From: Anaerosolibacter sp.
GTDB lineage: Bacteria > Bacillota > Clostridia > Peptostreptococcales > Thermotaleaceae
Assembly: GCF_029240175.1 (NCBI RefSeq)
Contig: NZ_JARBTM010000016.1
Coordinates: 124,001 to 188,000, forward strand
Direction of reading: 5' to 3'
Length of the DNA: 64,000 nucleotides
A program made the position numbers and the translations under genes. Each line of letters begins with the position of its first letter. Position 1 is the stretch's first letter. The notes beneath the pieces were generated by a model, which ran no database searches, was not told where the DNA came from, and worked only from the letters and a program-made list of their open reading frames with translations. Shown one piece after another: positions 42,949 to 51,677 of the stretch.

Positions 42949-43590
42949 TTATTCAAAAATATTTGAAGGTATATCCTTGATCAATAATGCTCTGGTGGGT
43001 GCAGCTTCCACGTTTCTTATTTTTAAAGGTGGCGCGCACAATATGTACTCCCCTTCCGCTACTTCCTTAAGCCTGAGTCCCTCCATAATGATGATGCCTT
43101 GACCCAATAAGGCTTTATGGGTTTCATGTCCCCCTTGGTCTCTTTCAATCCCTAAAGCATCAATACCTACACCTGAAATACCCACTTCCTTTAAGTAGGC
43201 TGCACCACTTTTTTCTAGGTATACAAATTGAAAATCAAAATCCTCTACAAAGGAATTCCTTGTTTTCAATAAAATAAAGTCATCTTTTTCAATATTCTTT
43301 TTCTGTAATAGCTCCTCTGTAATCTTATCTTCTACATTCGTAAAGTCGAATACCTTGCATTTCCTAATAAACTTCTCCAGATCATAAAGTTCCATGGTGC
43401 TTCCTCCATCAATCATATGTAAGGGTGCATCAATGTGGGTTCCTGTATGCATCTCCATGGTTATATAGGAGGTATAGGAGCTACCTGTCTTATGATCTTG
43501 GGCAACAGTGATTCTGGGTTTCTTTTCTTCCTTGTTCTTATAGACTGTCATATCCTTATGGATATCCATCGAAATATCATAAATCTTCAT
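42949..43590 (-). CDS. Cyclase-family metal-dependent hydrolase (KynB-like)
   Basis: A 213-residue member of the cyclase/arylformamidase family. MEMHTGTHIDAPLHM near residue 50 is the metal-binding signature HxGTHxDxPxH. Relatives hydrolyse N-formylkynurenine, isatin or polyketides. The gene lies 11 bases after zwf on the same strand, an unexpected neighbour; co-transcription with gnd-zwf is likely. Substrate unknown. Confidence 0.88.
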   Translation of the reverse strand: MKIYDISMDIHKDMTVYKNKEEKKPRITVAQDHKTGSSYTSYITMEMHTGTHIDAPLHMIDGGSTMELYDLEKFIRKCKVFDFTNVEDKITEELLQKKNIEKDDFILLKTRNSFVEDFDFQFVYLEKSGAAYLKEVGISGVGIDALGIERDQGGHETHKALLGQGIIIMEGLRLKEVAEGEYILCAPPLKIRNVEAAPTRALLIKDIPSNIFE

Positions 43591-43601
43591 GGTACATTCT
43601 C

Positions 43602-45074
43602 CTATCTATTGATCCAGTTCCTCTGATCTTTTTCTAGTAATTCATCTGCTTCCTTAGGTCCCCAGGTCCCAGCTTCATAATTTGGGAATACAGGGATATG
43701 ATCTTTCCATCCTTCAAGAATGCTATCGATAAATTTCCAGGCATATTCCACTTCATCCCATCTTGCAAAAAGAGTAGCATCTCCTCTCATGACGTCATAC
43801 AGAAGTCTTTCATAAGCCTCCGGAGAGTTGATCCCAACCCGACAGTTCTGACAAAAATCCATTTCCACCGGGATGATTCTTTGTCGTGTACCTGGCTCCT
43901 TCGCGTTGAACTGAAAGAATACTCCTTCCATGGGCTGTATTCTGATGACCAGAATGTTGGGCTGCAGCTGTTTATCTTTAAAATACAGTATGTTTTCCAT
44001 GGTTTTAAACTGTATTAGTATCTCCGTTGACTTTTCAGGCATCCGCTTCCCTGTTCTTATGTAAAAGGGTACGCCAGCCCATCTAAAATTCTCTATAAAA
44101 ATCCTAAGTGCTACAAATGTTTCTGTAACCGAGCGATGATCTACCCGAACCTCTTCCCTATATCCAGGGGTTTTCCCATTATCAGCTTCATATGATCCAT
44201 ACTGACCCCGAACTGTATTTTCGACAACGTCCTTACCCTCAATCTTTTTAAGGGCTTTTAAAACCTTGACCTTCTCATTCCTTATGGATTCCGTATCTAA
44301 ATCATTAGGGGGTTCCATGGCAATCAAGCTTAGGAGCTGAAGCATGTGGCTTTGAACCATATCCCGCATTGCTCCAGATCGTTCATAGTAATCTCCACGA
44401 TTTTCTACACCCACGGTTTCACTGGAAGTTATCTGTATATGATCGATAAATCTATTATTCCAAAGGGGTTCAAAAATCATGTTGGCAAACCGCAGCACCA
44501 TGATGTTTTGCAGCATTTCTTTTCCCAAATAATGATCGATCCGATAGGTATTTTCCTCTTGAAATACCTGAACAATTTTGTCATTAAGATATTTTGCAGA
44601 GCTTAAATCCCTGCCAAAAGGTTTTTCAATCACAACACGCTGCCACCCAGCGACGTCTCCACCCATACAATGTCGATGCAGCTTATCTACAATGCCTTCG
44701 AAATATTCTGGTGCCACTGCCATATAGTAAACTCTGTTTCCCTTTGTATGATACTGATCTGCTTTATCTCTTAAAAACGCCTCCAATGAAATATACGCCT
44801 CTTCTTGTAGAAAATCCAGGGTTCTATAGTAAATTCTATCTTTTAGATGATTCCATGTCCCTTCATCTACCTTAAACCTTGAAAACTCTCTAATAGAGTG
44901 ATAGATTTCCTCTCGATAGCCTTCACTTGTTTTTTCTTTTCTTCCAACGGCTACCACTGCGAAATTTTCAGGGAGAAGCTTCTCATGGAGAAGATTATAG
45001 ATCGCAGGCATCAGCTTTCTATGGGCCAGGTCGCCAGTTCCACCAAATATGATCATGGTGCAGGATAAGTCCAT
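43602..45074 (-). CDS. zwf: Glucose-6-phosphate 1-dehydrogenase
   Basis: A 490-residue enzyme oxidising glucose 6-phosphate to 6-phosphogluconolactone with NADP reduction. FGGTGDLAHRKL is the nucleotide-binding loop and RIDHYLGKE the active site with the catalytic histidine. Full-length for the family. The start 45074 follows TAGGTG by 6 bases. It begins 19 bases after gnd; 6-phosphogluconolactonase (pgl) is not visible. The oxidative pentose phosphate pathway is often missing in clostridia, so its presence here is notable. Confidence 0.95.
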   Translation of the reverse strand: MDLSCTMIIFGGTGDLAHRKLMPAIYNLLHEKLLPENFAVVAVGRKEKTSEGYREEIYHSIREFSRFKVDEGTWNHLKDRIYYRTLDFLQEEAYISLEAFLRDKADQYHTKGNRVYYMAVAPEYFEGIVDKLHRHCMGGDVAGWQRVVIEKPFGRDLSSAKYLNDKIVQVFQEENTYRIDHYLGKEMLQNIMVLRFANMIFEPLWNNRFIDHIQITSSETVGVENRGDYYERSGAMRDMVQSHMLQLLSLIAMEPPNDLDTESIRNEKVKVLKALKKIEGKDVVENTVRGQYGSYEADNGKTPGYREEVRVDHRSVTETFVALRIFIENFRWAGVPFYIRTGKRMPEKSTEILIQFKTMENILYFKDKQLQPNILVIRIQPMEGVFFQFNAKEPGTRQRIIPVEMDFCQNCRVGINSPEAYERLLYDVMRGDATLFARWDEVEYAWKFIDSILEGWKDHIPVFPNYEAGTWGPKEADELLEKDQRNWINR

Positions 45075-45093
45075 TCTACGCACCTACTTTCTA

Positions 45094-45996
45094 TTATTTA
45101 TCCATTTTCTCTACACTGTGTCCTCCAAATTCATTCCGCAAAGCTGCAATGACCTTTCCAGAGAAGGTATCCTCCTGCTGGGATCTATACCGCACAAATA
45201 AAGAACTGGCTATGGTATGGACTGGAACCTGTAGTTCTAGCGCCTCCTGTACAGTCCATAGGCCTTCCCCTGAGGAATGGATCACCCCTTTAATAGCCTG
45301 GAGCTGGGGATCTTTTTCAAAGGCTCTCTCCATTAATTCCATTAACCAGCCTCGGATCACAGAACCATGATTCCAGACCTTTGCAATAGCTCCATAGTCC
45401 AATTCGAATTGGCTTTTCTCCAAAATTTCAAAACCTTCTCCAATTGCTTGAAGCATACCATATTCGATGCCATTGTGAATCATCTTCACATAATGTCCTG
45501 AGCCACTCTCACCCGTATGTACATATCCATTTTCTACACAGATATCCTTGATGAGAGGCTCGATCCTCTCAAAAACATCCTTCTCAGCACCCACCATCAT
45601 ACAAGCGCCGTTTCTTGCACCTTCTACGCCGCCGCTTGTGCCTACATCTGCAAATCGAATCCCTTTTTCTTTCAACCTTTCATATCTTCTCAAGGTATCT
45701 TTGTAGTTTGAATTTCCCCCATCAATAATCATATCCCCTTGATCCACCAGTGGCATTAGCATTTCTACCATCTCATCTACAGGATTCCCTGCAGGTACCA
45801 TCAGCCAAATGACCCTCGGTGCACTCAGTTTACCTACCAGTTCTTCTATGCTGTATGCACCTAATACACCCTGGTTCTCCGCTTCCTGTATCTTTTCAGG
45901 TGATCGATTATAGGCAAACACCTTGTGACCATGATCCTTTATGTTCAATGCTAGATTGTATCCCATCTTTCCCAAACCTATGATTCCGATTTCCAA
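45094..45996 (-). CDS. gnd: 6-phosphogluconate dehydrogenase, short (300-residue) decarboxylating form
   Basis: A 300-residue NAD(P) enzyme beginning GIIGLGKMGYNLALN; DVGTSGGVEGARNGACMMVGAE is the substrate loop and KMIHNGIEYGMLQAIGEG the catalytic helix with its lysine. The short form lacks the long C-terminal domain of the 470-residue enzymes and is often NAD-preferring. TTG at 45996 is chosen as start: AAAGGAG lies 8 bases upstream, whereas a GTG at 46005 would touch it. First gene of gnd-zwf-cyclase. Confidence 0.93.
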   Translation of the reverse strand: MEIGIIGLGKMGYNLALNIKDHGHKVFAYNRSPEKIQEAENQGVLGAYSIEELVGKLSAPRVIWLMVPAGNPVDEMVEMLMPLVDQGDMIIDGGNSNYKDTLRRYERLKEKGIRFADVGTSGGVEGARNGACMMVGAEKDVFERIEPLIKDICVENGYVHTGESGSGHYVKMIHNGIEYGMLQAIGEGFEILEKSQFELDYGAIAKVWNHGSVIRGWLMELMERAFEKDPQLQAIKGVIHSSGEGLWTVQEALELQVPVHTIASSLFVRYRSQQEDTFSGKVIAALRNEFGGHSVEKMDK

Positions 45997-46077
45997 AACT
46001 ACCACTCCTTTGCCAATCGATATTTTATTATATTTAGTACCACATTTGTATATTCATAAATCAAAGATACCCAAAAA

Positions 46078-46107
46078 AATACTGCCTCTATTTCTAGAGG
46101 CAGTATT
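46078..46107 (-). terminator. Terminator after the DUF2680-like gene (twin of 42914-42943)
   Basis: AATACTGCCTCTA pairs with TAGAGGCAGTATT around four bases and is followed by seven T residues on the minus strand, 11 bases past the stop. The stem is the same as at 42914-42943 apart from its ends. Confidence 0.78.
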
Positions 46108-46117
46108 CCTTTAAAGA

Positions 46118-46456
46118 CTAGTGACAACGTTTCTTTTTTGATTTATCCCACTTTGGAACAAATCCATTTTCTTCGAGCTTCTCATAACGTTTTTCCAACC
46201 GAGAGATGATTTTCTTGCCTTTTTCCTCAGTCATAACTCCATATTCAACATATTTTGAGATTACTTCTTTTCGCTTTATCAAGATATCCTTGTGAAGTGT
46301 TGCCAATTCTCTCTTTTGCGCCTCTGTTAACTGTACCGTCGTCTTTTCAGCATCAAAGGTCAAAGCTTCAACGGGCTGTACTGAAAGTATTCCAAATGAA
46401 ATAGCAAACACAATCGCTAACAAAGAAGCCACCAAAACTGCCTTGAAGTTACCCAT
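46118..46456 (-). CDS. Exported protein of the DUF2680/YckD type
   Basis: A 112-residue protein with a signal peptide (about residues 1-32, ending VEALT) and a charged helical domain: LTEAQKRELATLHKDILIKRKEVISKYVEYGVMTEEKGKKI. This matches the small exported YckD-like family as I remember it; function unknown. AAGGAG lies 11 bases before ATG 46456. It is a single gene with its own terminator. Confidence 0.7.
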   Translation of the reverse strand: MGNFKAVLVASLLAIVFAISFGILSVQPVEALTFDAEKTTVQLTEAQKRELATLHKDILIKRKEVISKYVEYGVMTEEKGKKIISRLEKRYEKLEENGFVPKWDKSKKKRCH

Positions 46457-46556
46457 GAAAAAAATCACTCCTTTCTCAGTTGGTAGTCCTATTTTTTGTA
46501 TCTTTATTCTTTTTTATCCGTTATCTAGGAAACTCACTCTTCCAATTTCTTATTAC

Positions 46557-46895
46557 CTATTCCCAGGTTTGCCAAATATCTGGTGCATAGCCTACCGTAG
46601 CCTGTCTTCCATTTCGTACAATAGGTGTTTTATAAAGACTTGGATGCTTCAACAGCATTTCTTCCCGGAGATTTGCACTAACGATACGATCCATATTTAG
46701 CTTTTTATAATCCTTTGCTTCACGGTTGATCAAATTATTCACGCCTACCGCTGCGCTTACGCTTTGGAGCTCTCCCTTACTTAAACCCTTTATGGTCAAA
46801 TCTATCAACTGATAGTTTATTTTTCTCTCTTTAAAATATCGTTCTGCCTTTTTTGTATCGAAACATTTTTTAACCCCGAAAATTTGAATATTCAT
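46557..46895 (-). CDS. ArsC/Spx-family thioredoxin-fold protein (YffB-like)
   Basis: A 112-residue protein starting with IQIFGVKKCFDTKKAERYFKER and ending in a TPIVRNGRQATVGY-type loop, as in the ArsC/Spx superfamily. Only one active-site cysteine (Cys11) is present, so it is not a CxxC Spx, and the arginines of true arsenate reductases cannot be confirmed. A GGGGGG site upstream sets the start at 46895. No ars genes are nearby. Confidence 0.8.
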   Translation of the reverse strand: MNIQIFGVKKCFDTKKAERYFKERKINYQLIDLTIKGLSKGELQSVSAAVGVNNLINREAKDYKKLNMDRIVSANLREEMLLKHPSLYKTPIVRNGRQATVGYAPDIWQTWE

Positions 46896-46948
46896 TGATA
46901 TAAATTCCCCCCTGACTTTATGCTTCACTTTTTTTGAAGTATAGAATA

Positions 46949-46990
46949 AAAACCACCTTATGGATGCGTCCCATCATAGTCGGTGGTTTT
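46949..46990 (-). terminator. Terminator after the 89-residue gene
   Basis: AAAACCACC (46949-46957) and GGTGGTTTT (46982-46990) form a 9-bp stem with a 24-base loop, followed by TTTATTC on the minus strand. Confidence 0.65.
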
Positions 46991-47038
46991 ATTTGCTAAC
47001 TTACTTTATACATTTTCATGTTTTATCAAATCATGAGA

Positions 47039-47308
47039 CTAACCTATATGAACATCTATGACCTTCGCCACATAGTCATCGGCGCCTGATTGTACGATGA
47101 TCATAATAGGTTGCTCTCCAACATTGCCAATCTCTGCCCGATATACCTCCAGGCCATTTTTGCCTAGCTCGCCTTCCCGCTCCACCGTAATAGCTTCACC
47201 ATTAGCAACCTCATAATCCTCAAGAATCCCTGTCACTCGATGCGCCACATCTCCCGTTGGGCATTCCAAGGCTCTAATTCTCTCCATGGCATCTGTAAGT
47301 CTTGACAT
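47039..47308 (-). CDS. Unknown 89-residue protein
   Basis: I do not recognise this protein. It starts MSRLTDAMERIRALECP, is acidic, has one cysteine, no signal peptide and no membrane helix, and its C-terminal half (GLEVYRAEIGNVGEQPIMIIVQSG) looks like alternating beta strands. GGAGG lies upstream of the ATG. It follows the SemiSWEET-like gene by 72 bases on the same strand and ends at its own terminator. Confidence 0.7.
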   Translation of the reverse strand: MSRLTDAMERIRALECPTGDVAHRVTGILEDYEVANGEAITVEREGELGKNGLEVYRAEIGNVGEQPIMIIVQSGADDYVAKVIDVHIG

Positions 47309-47380
47309 ATCTTTGTCCTCCTCAAAAGCATGTTTATGATTTTTATTATCTCCGTTTCCCTGCTTTTGATTCTTGGTTTA

Positions 47381-47626
47381 CTACTTATACTTCAATTTCA
47401 TGGTAAGAACAATGGATGCAAATAAAAATGTAACGATATTTGATAACATCAAAGGAATATCTCCAATGATAAATCCGTATACCATCCAAAGAAAAACACC
47501 TGCGGTAAACATGCTGTACATACCTAATGAAATGCCTGAGGTGTTTTTTTCCTTCACCGTTTTTATCGCCTGGGGCAAAAATGAAAATGTGGTTAGTGCT
47601 GCAGCAATCCACCCTATAAAAGCCAT
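47381..47626 (-). CDS. SemiSWEET-type small sugar transporter (PQ-loop/MtN3 family)
   Basis: An 81-residue protein with three membrane helices, the length of a bacterial SemiSWEET half-transporter that works as a dimer. The PQ motif appears as TFSFLPQAIKTVKEKNTSGISLGMY. AAGGGGGG upstream sets the start at 47626. It sits between xth and the unknown 89-residue gene. Sugar specificity is unknown. Confidence 0.88.
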   Translation of the reverse strand: MAFIGWIAAALTTFSFLPQAIKTVKEKNTSGISLGMYSMFTAGVFLWMVYGFIIGDIPLMLSNIVTFLFASIVLTMKLKYK

Positions 47627-47669
47627 GCTTTGTCCCCCCTTGATCACATCTATATGTTTTGCTACAGTA

Positions 47670-48431
47670 TTATTTTCCCAAATTAATTTCCAGCACTACT
47701 GGACAATGGTCACTACCCATGATATTGGCATGGATCTGGGCATCCTGCAGCTTATCCTTTAACCTCTCAGAGACAACAAAATAATCGATTCTCCAACCAA
47801 CATTTCGATCCCTAGCCTTTCCCATGTATGACCACCAGGTATATGCATCTTCCTTATCAGGATAAAAATATCTAAAGGTATCAATAAACCCTGCGCCCAG
47901 CAGCCTCGTCATTTTATCCCGTTCCTCATCGGTAAATCCTGCATTTTTTCTGTTAGAAGAAGGATTCTTCAGATCAATTTCTGCATGGGCCACATTCAAA
48001 TCCCCACAGATAATAACAGGTTTGTCTTCATCTAACCTCTGAAGATATTCTTTAAAAGCCTCCTCCCATCCCATCCGATAATCTAGTCTTGCCAGTTCTC
48101 TTTGGGAGTTCGGCGTATATACGGTTACCAGGTAAAATTCTTCAAACTCCAGGGTGATGACTCGACCTTCCTGATCATGTTCTTCTATCCCTATGCCATA
48201 TTGAACCGACAGAGGCTCCTTTTTTGTGAATACGGCTGTTCCTGAATACCCTTTTTTTACGGCATAATTCCAGTACTGACCATAGCCCTCCAGATTCAAG
48301 TCGATTTGACCTTCCTGCAGCTTAGATTCCTGGATACAAAATATATCTGCATCCACTTCTTTAAAATATTCTAAAAATCCTTTGCCTACGCAAGCTCTTA
48401 GGCCATTTACATTCCATGACACCAATTTCAT
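47670..48431 (-). CDS. xth: Exodeoxyribonuclease III (AP endonuclease)
   Basis: A 253-residue base-excision-repair nuclease. SWNVNGLRA opens the protein, QESKL carries the metal-binding glutamate, GDLNVAH the catalytic aspartate, and GSDHCPV the terminal aspartate-histidine pair. Full length. It cuts abasic sites and trims 3' ends. The gene lies 34 bases after the unknown CxxC protein; a functional link is not evident. A uracil-DNA glycosylase family gene lies 6 kb away. Confidence 0.95.
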   Translation of the reverse strand: MKLVSWNVNGLRACVGKGFLEYFKEVDADIFCIQESKLQEGQIDLNLEGYGQYWNYAVKKGYSGTAVFTKKEPLSVQYGIGIEEHDQEGRVITLEFEEFYLVTVYTPNSQRELARLDYRMGWEEAFKEYLQRLDEDKPVIICGDLNVAHAEIDLKNPSSNRKNAGFTDEERDKMTRLLGAGFIDTFRYFYPDKEDAYTWWSYMGKARDRNVGWRIDYFVVSERLKDKLQDAQIHANIMGSDHCPVVLEINLGK

Positions 48432-48465
48432 ATGGTTACCTCCACAAAATTATCTAAATCCATCT

Positions 48466-48885
48466 TTAAATATCACATTGTTCAATTTCTATGGAATAGT
48501 CTCCACAGCTTACACATACGACTACACTTACAATATAGCTATTATCTACTTTTCCCTTTTTCAACAGCTTATTAAAGGAAATGTCCTCCATATCCTTAGA
48601 AATATTGCTGGTCACATATTGGCCGTTTTTTGAATAGATATAAAAGTGATACTCCAAAAACTTAAAGTATTTTTCCTTTTCAGCCTTTCCTGCCAAGCAG
48701 TTGGGACACGGCTGATCATAATGGGCGATATCAAACTGAACTTCCTCCCATTGATTAAGCAGTGCCAACACATCGGGAATTTCAATTCCCGAAACAGGAT
48801 GCTCCTCATCGTTAATCAGTTCTCCATTTGGATCTATACCCAATTCATATTCCTTGCCATCAAAAATAAATTTATAACTTTCCAT
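48466..48885 (-). CDS. Unknown 139-residue protein with two CxxC pairs
   Basis: I do not recognise the family for certain; some clostridial uncharacterised proteins (DUF3785-like) have a similar look. Two pairs, CPNC near residue 78 and CVSC near residue 127, could bind one zinc ion between the N- and C-terminal halves. There is no signal peptide or membrane helix. GGAGG before ATG 48885 sets the start. It precedes xth by 34 bases. Confidence 0.72.
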   Translation of the reverse strand: MESYKFIFDGKEYELGIDPNGELINDEEHPVSGIEIPDVLALLNQWEEVQFDIAHYDQPCPNCLAGKAEKEKYFKFLEYHFYIYSKNGQYVTSNISKDMEDISFNKLLKKGKVDNSYIVSVVVCVSCGDYSIEIEQCDI

Positions 48886-48997
48886 GCTTACCTCCAAAGT
48901 ATGTATTCTACCTAGTATTCTTACCACCTTGTCCCTTCATTATATAGAAATTTTTTCTAAAAAGGAAGTCTTCTTACATACTGTCGGAGCAGGTTTC

Positions 48998-49040
48998 ACA
49001 AACAAAGCCAAGAAGAACAGTTCTTCTTGGCTTTGTTTGT
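48998..49040. terminator. 21-bp-arm palindromic terminator
   Basis: Two 21-base arms (48998-49018 and 49020-49040) are perfectly complementary around a single base, just after the 49047-49904 gene on the minus strand. The U-tract is missing, but the stem is very stable. Confidence 0.65.
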
Positions 49041-49046
49041 GGAGAT

Positions 49047-49904
49047 TTATTTGTAGGTTTCCCTATTGTATTCGATTTCCTTCACATTGAACTTGGCATA
49101 ACAATATTCTCCCTCTGGGAAATGCCAAATGGCTTCTCCATAGGTTACTATTTTTACCCCATTCATTTCTTTATAATCCTTAATTGGCGTTGACCATCTC
49201 ACTTGCTGATAAGACGTTCCTGTTGGAGAATAGTATCTATCATCGGAAACGAAATTAGTCAGTTCTCCCTTTTCATTAAAATACAACAAAGCAGATATGC
49301 GATTTCCCTTATTTTCAAATGTAGCCTTCACTGTCAATGGGTCTATTTCTTCCCACTGGATTCTTTTATCAATAAGGGTAGCCGGCATCAACAGACACAT
49401 ATCGTTAAACACCGTAACAGTTTCACCTTGATTCATCTCTGGCCCCCTGCCATCAGCCACCGTGAACAATCCTGCCAACTTTATCAGCATCATGGCTTCC
49501 CCATTTTCATAGTGATGAAGACCAATCACCGGCACACCAGACATATTCAGCCTCATGAAATACAATCGTGTTGGATCATCTAAAAAACTATATTGCTCTA
49601 CATCTACCTTAGCCCAGTCTTTTTCAGTATCTGTTTTAAATTCCCCATCAAAAGTGATTCTTAGATTGTTGACCTTTTCTTTTCCAACCACACCTACATA
49701 GCGTAGATATTTTTGAACCGGCCCAGGCAGGTCCTTTATATCCTCTTCCGTTACCACTTGTTGTTCCATTTTCCCTGTACGTTCCAAGCCTTTCAGAACC
49801 TCTGCCTTGTAAGTTCTTCTAAGTCCTTGAGACTTAAAAACTGCAAATACAATAATCGCAGCTAGTATTAGAAATCCCAAGAGTAAGATGTACTTCTTAT
49901 CCAT
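49047..49904 (-). CDS. Membrane-anchored protein, DUF6544-like
   Basis: A 285-residue protein with one N-terminal membrane helix (about 5-23) and an extracytoplasmic domain. The phrase LPGPVQKYLRYVGVVGKEKV resembles uncharacterised proteins I associate with DUF6544; that name is from memory. It overlaps the upstream membrane-protein gene by 8 bases, so the two are coupled. It is the last gene of marR-FMN-binding-membrane-DUF6544. No catalytic motif is seen. Confidence 0.7.
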   Translation of the reverse strand: MDKKYILLLGFLILAAIIVFAVFKSQGLRRTYKAEVLKGLERTGKMEQQVVTEEDIKDLPGPVQKYLRYVGVVGKEKVNNLRITFDGEFKTDTEKDWAKVDVEQYSFLDDPTRLYFMRLNMSGVPVIGLHHYENGEAMMLIKLAGLFTVADGRGPEMNQGETVTVFNDMCLLMPATLIDKRIQWEEIDPLTVKATFENKGNRISALLYFNEKGELTNFVSDDRYYSPTGTSYQQVRWSTPIKDYKEMNGVKIVTYGEAIWHFPEGEYCYAKFNVKEIEYNRETYK

Positions 49905-50721
49905 TGAATACCGCCCCCTTACCCTTCATGCTTCTTAGAAGGCTGACCAAACACAAGAATGCCCCTGTACCAAGAACTGACCAGAGTATGATATAGGGGT
50001 CGCCTTTCCCGATCTTTAAATAGGCTACTGCTGACATCACCAGCAGTACAAGACTATACATTACACATTTCATCATCACGATGGTTGATAACACATACCC
50101 CCATGCCTCTCGCTTCCATAGTAAAATTCCACTCAATACCGTGGCAGGCATCAACAATGCCAAATCCGTGGCATAAACCATTGCAGTTGTATGGCCCGTT
50201 TGCAAGATATCCTGGGGAACCTGACCTGTCATGATAAAGCCTATAGACTTCGCAATCCAAAGTCCGCCTAACAATAGGGAGAAAAAAACCATATAGCAGC
50301 TGACTCTTCTCACCGGTGTTCGAGTGCTGAATGTTTCTGCAATCCTCTTAGTATCAAGTTTTATCAATGCGAAAATCAATCCATAGGTTGATAGGACAAA
50401 CAAGGCTACATAGAGTAAAAAGAAATTATTGAATGCAGCACCATATAGATAGAATATATAGTTGTACACCATATACCACAATCCTCCAAGCCAAACGAGC
50501 TGCGCCCTATAAGACTCCCTTGCAGCAGACGATAAAGCCCAAATCATCAGGGGTACAACGACAAACAATGTTACCAGATCATTGCCGTACCATGCAGCCT
50601 TTGTCTGAACATTGTCCTGGTATAAGTCTCCGATAAATATACCTCCTGCTGAAGCAATGATAGCCAAGATCATAACGATGATGGAAAGAATGATCGGTAT
50701 CTTAAATTGCTTTTTAAACAT
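49897..50721 (-). CDS. Unknown polytopic membrane protein, 274 residues
   Basis: About seven or eight hydrophobic helices and short loops, no recognisable family motif. GAGGGGGAG precedes the ATG. It lies between the FMN-binding-domain gene (28 bases upstream) and the DUF6544-like gene (8-base overlap), so it may be the membrane partner of one or both. Possibly an electron-transfer or transport component; I do not assign a function. Confidence 0.72.
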   Translation of the reverse strand: MFKKQFKIPIILSIIVMILAIIASAGGIFIGDLYQDNVQTKAAWYGNDLVTLFVVVPLMIWALSSAARESYRAQLVWLGGLWYMVYNYIFYLYGAAFNNFFLLYVALFVLSTYGLIFALIKLDTKRIAETFSTRTPVRRVSCYMVFFSLLLGGLWIAKSIGFIMTGQVPQDILQTGHTTAMVYATDLALLMPATVLSGILLWKREAWGYVLSTIVMMKCVMYSLVLLVMSAVAYLKIGKGDPYIILWSVLGTGAFLCLVSLLRSMKGKGAVFNG

Positions 50722-50749
50722 GGACGCTCCCCCTCATAACAACTTTGTT

Positions 50750-51136
50750 CTACTCCTTCAATGCGTTTTCAATGGCTTTCAGATATGCTTTGCTGGTTAC
50801 AGTGGTACCTGAAATAGCATCAATATTTGTGTTTTGTTTTTCTACCACCTTGGCAATAATACCTTCTGTCACTTCTGCCTTAGGTAACAGAACATCCTTA
50901 ACAATTTCCACATCTATGATCTTATGGTCTTTAACCGTTACATTTACCTGGTTGGTCCATCTTCCAACTTCATATTTTCCCATGTATATTCCATCTTCTA
51001 CTGTCGATAAATTTATCCCTTCCAATTGTACACTGCCTGCTCCATCAAGACCACGGGTAAGGAAAAACATACCCCCTGCCGCAACCAGAACAAAAATAAC
51101 CACGATAGATACTACAATTTTCAAAACCAATTTCAT
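50750..51136 (-). CDS. FMN-binding-domain protein, membrane-anchored
   Basis: A 128-residue protein: an N-terminal membrane helix (~5-25), then a single FMN_bind domain. The motif DAISGTTVTS near residue 107 is the usual place where FMN is attached covalently to a threonine in RnfG/NqrC-like proteins (consensus SGAT-ST). The flavin would face outside. It follows marR1 by 21 bases. With flavodoxin in the next operon, it suggests a flavin-based redox module. No ApbE flavin transferase gene is seen here. Confidence 0.85.
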   Translation of the reverse strand: MKLVLKIVVSIVVIFVLVAAGGMFFLTRGLDGAGSVQLEGINLSTVEDGIYMGKYEVGRWTNQVNVTVKDHKIIDVEIVKDVLLPKAEVTEGIIAKVVEKQNTNIDAISGTTVTSKAYLKAIENALKE

Positions 51137-51157
51137 ACAAAACATCCTTTCACTTTT

Positions 51158-51604
51158 TTATATACGCTCTATTTTTGACACGCGTCCATAGAGCTTATTT
51201 AAACAATCACATAGCATTTTCATTTCTTCTTGACTTAAATCTCCAAAGACCTCCTTTAGGAAATCTTTGATCTCCACCTGCCGTCGTTTCCAAAAGCTTT
51301 GATTCTTCTCTGTCAGCTTCAGACGGGTCTCCCTTAAATCTTTGGTATTCTTCTCTATTTCTAAAAACTCCTTTTTCTGAAGCTTTAGTGCCAGCTGCTT
51401 TACATTCTGATGGGAGGTGCCCATAAGACCAGCTACCTCCCCGAGGGTAGGGAAGTGATCTCCGAATTGTGCAATCCCCACCGACAAGAGCCATTGTCTT
51501 ATGGTCATCTCTTCGCCAAGCATCTGATCTCCCAAGCTTTGAAGTTTGTTTGACAATAAAAACAACCTACCAAATATATATCTTAGTTTTTCAATATTAT
51601 GCAT
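51158..51604 (-). CDS. MarR-family regulator, paralogue 1
   Basis: A 148-residue winged-helix protein (VAGLMGTSHQNVKQLALKLQKK is the DNA-reading segment). It is clearly paralogous to the product of 52196-52666: both share YIFGxLFLL, NKLQ, GDQ, QNVKQLALKL and LRLKLTEK-type wording. It starts the operon marR1-FMN-binding-membrane-DUF6544. The start 51604 is within a weak ribosome-site context; an in-frame ATG 21 bases upstream is possible. Its promoter carries GCAATATATTGC. Confidence 0.85.
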   Translation of the reverse strand: MHNIEKLRYIFGRLFLLSNKLQSLGDQMLGEEMTIRQWLLSVGIAQFGDHFPTLGEVAGLMGTSHQNVKQLALKLQKKEFLEIEKNTKDLRETRLKLTEKNQSFWKRRQVEIKDFLKEVFGDLSQEEMKMLCDCLNKLYGRVSKIERI

Positions 51605-51628
51605 ATACACGCCCCTAACGGCCACTAA

Positions 51629-51658
51629 ATTTTAGCAATATATTGCATATATATTCAA
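51629..51658 (-). promoter_or_regulatory. Promoter and operator of marR1 operon
   Basis: TTGAAT (51658-51653), 18 bases, TAAAAT (51634-51629). The palindrome GCAATATATTGC (51635-51646) lies inside the spacer directly against the -10 box. It differs from the marR2 operator GTAATATATTAC by one symmetric base pair. Confidence 0.65.
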
Positions 51659-51677
51659 AAAAAATTATAGCAGCCCA

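Noticed and set aside
46557-46895. Arsenate-resistance gene
   Set aside because: Only the ArsC/Spx fold is evident; no arsR, arsB or other ars gene is nearby, and the single cysteine fits the YffB-like group.
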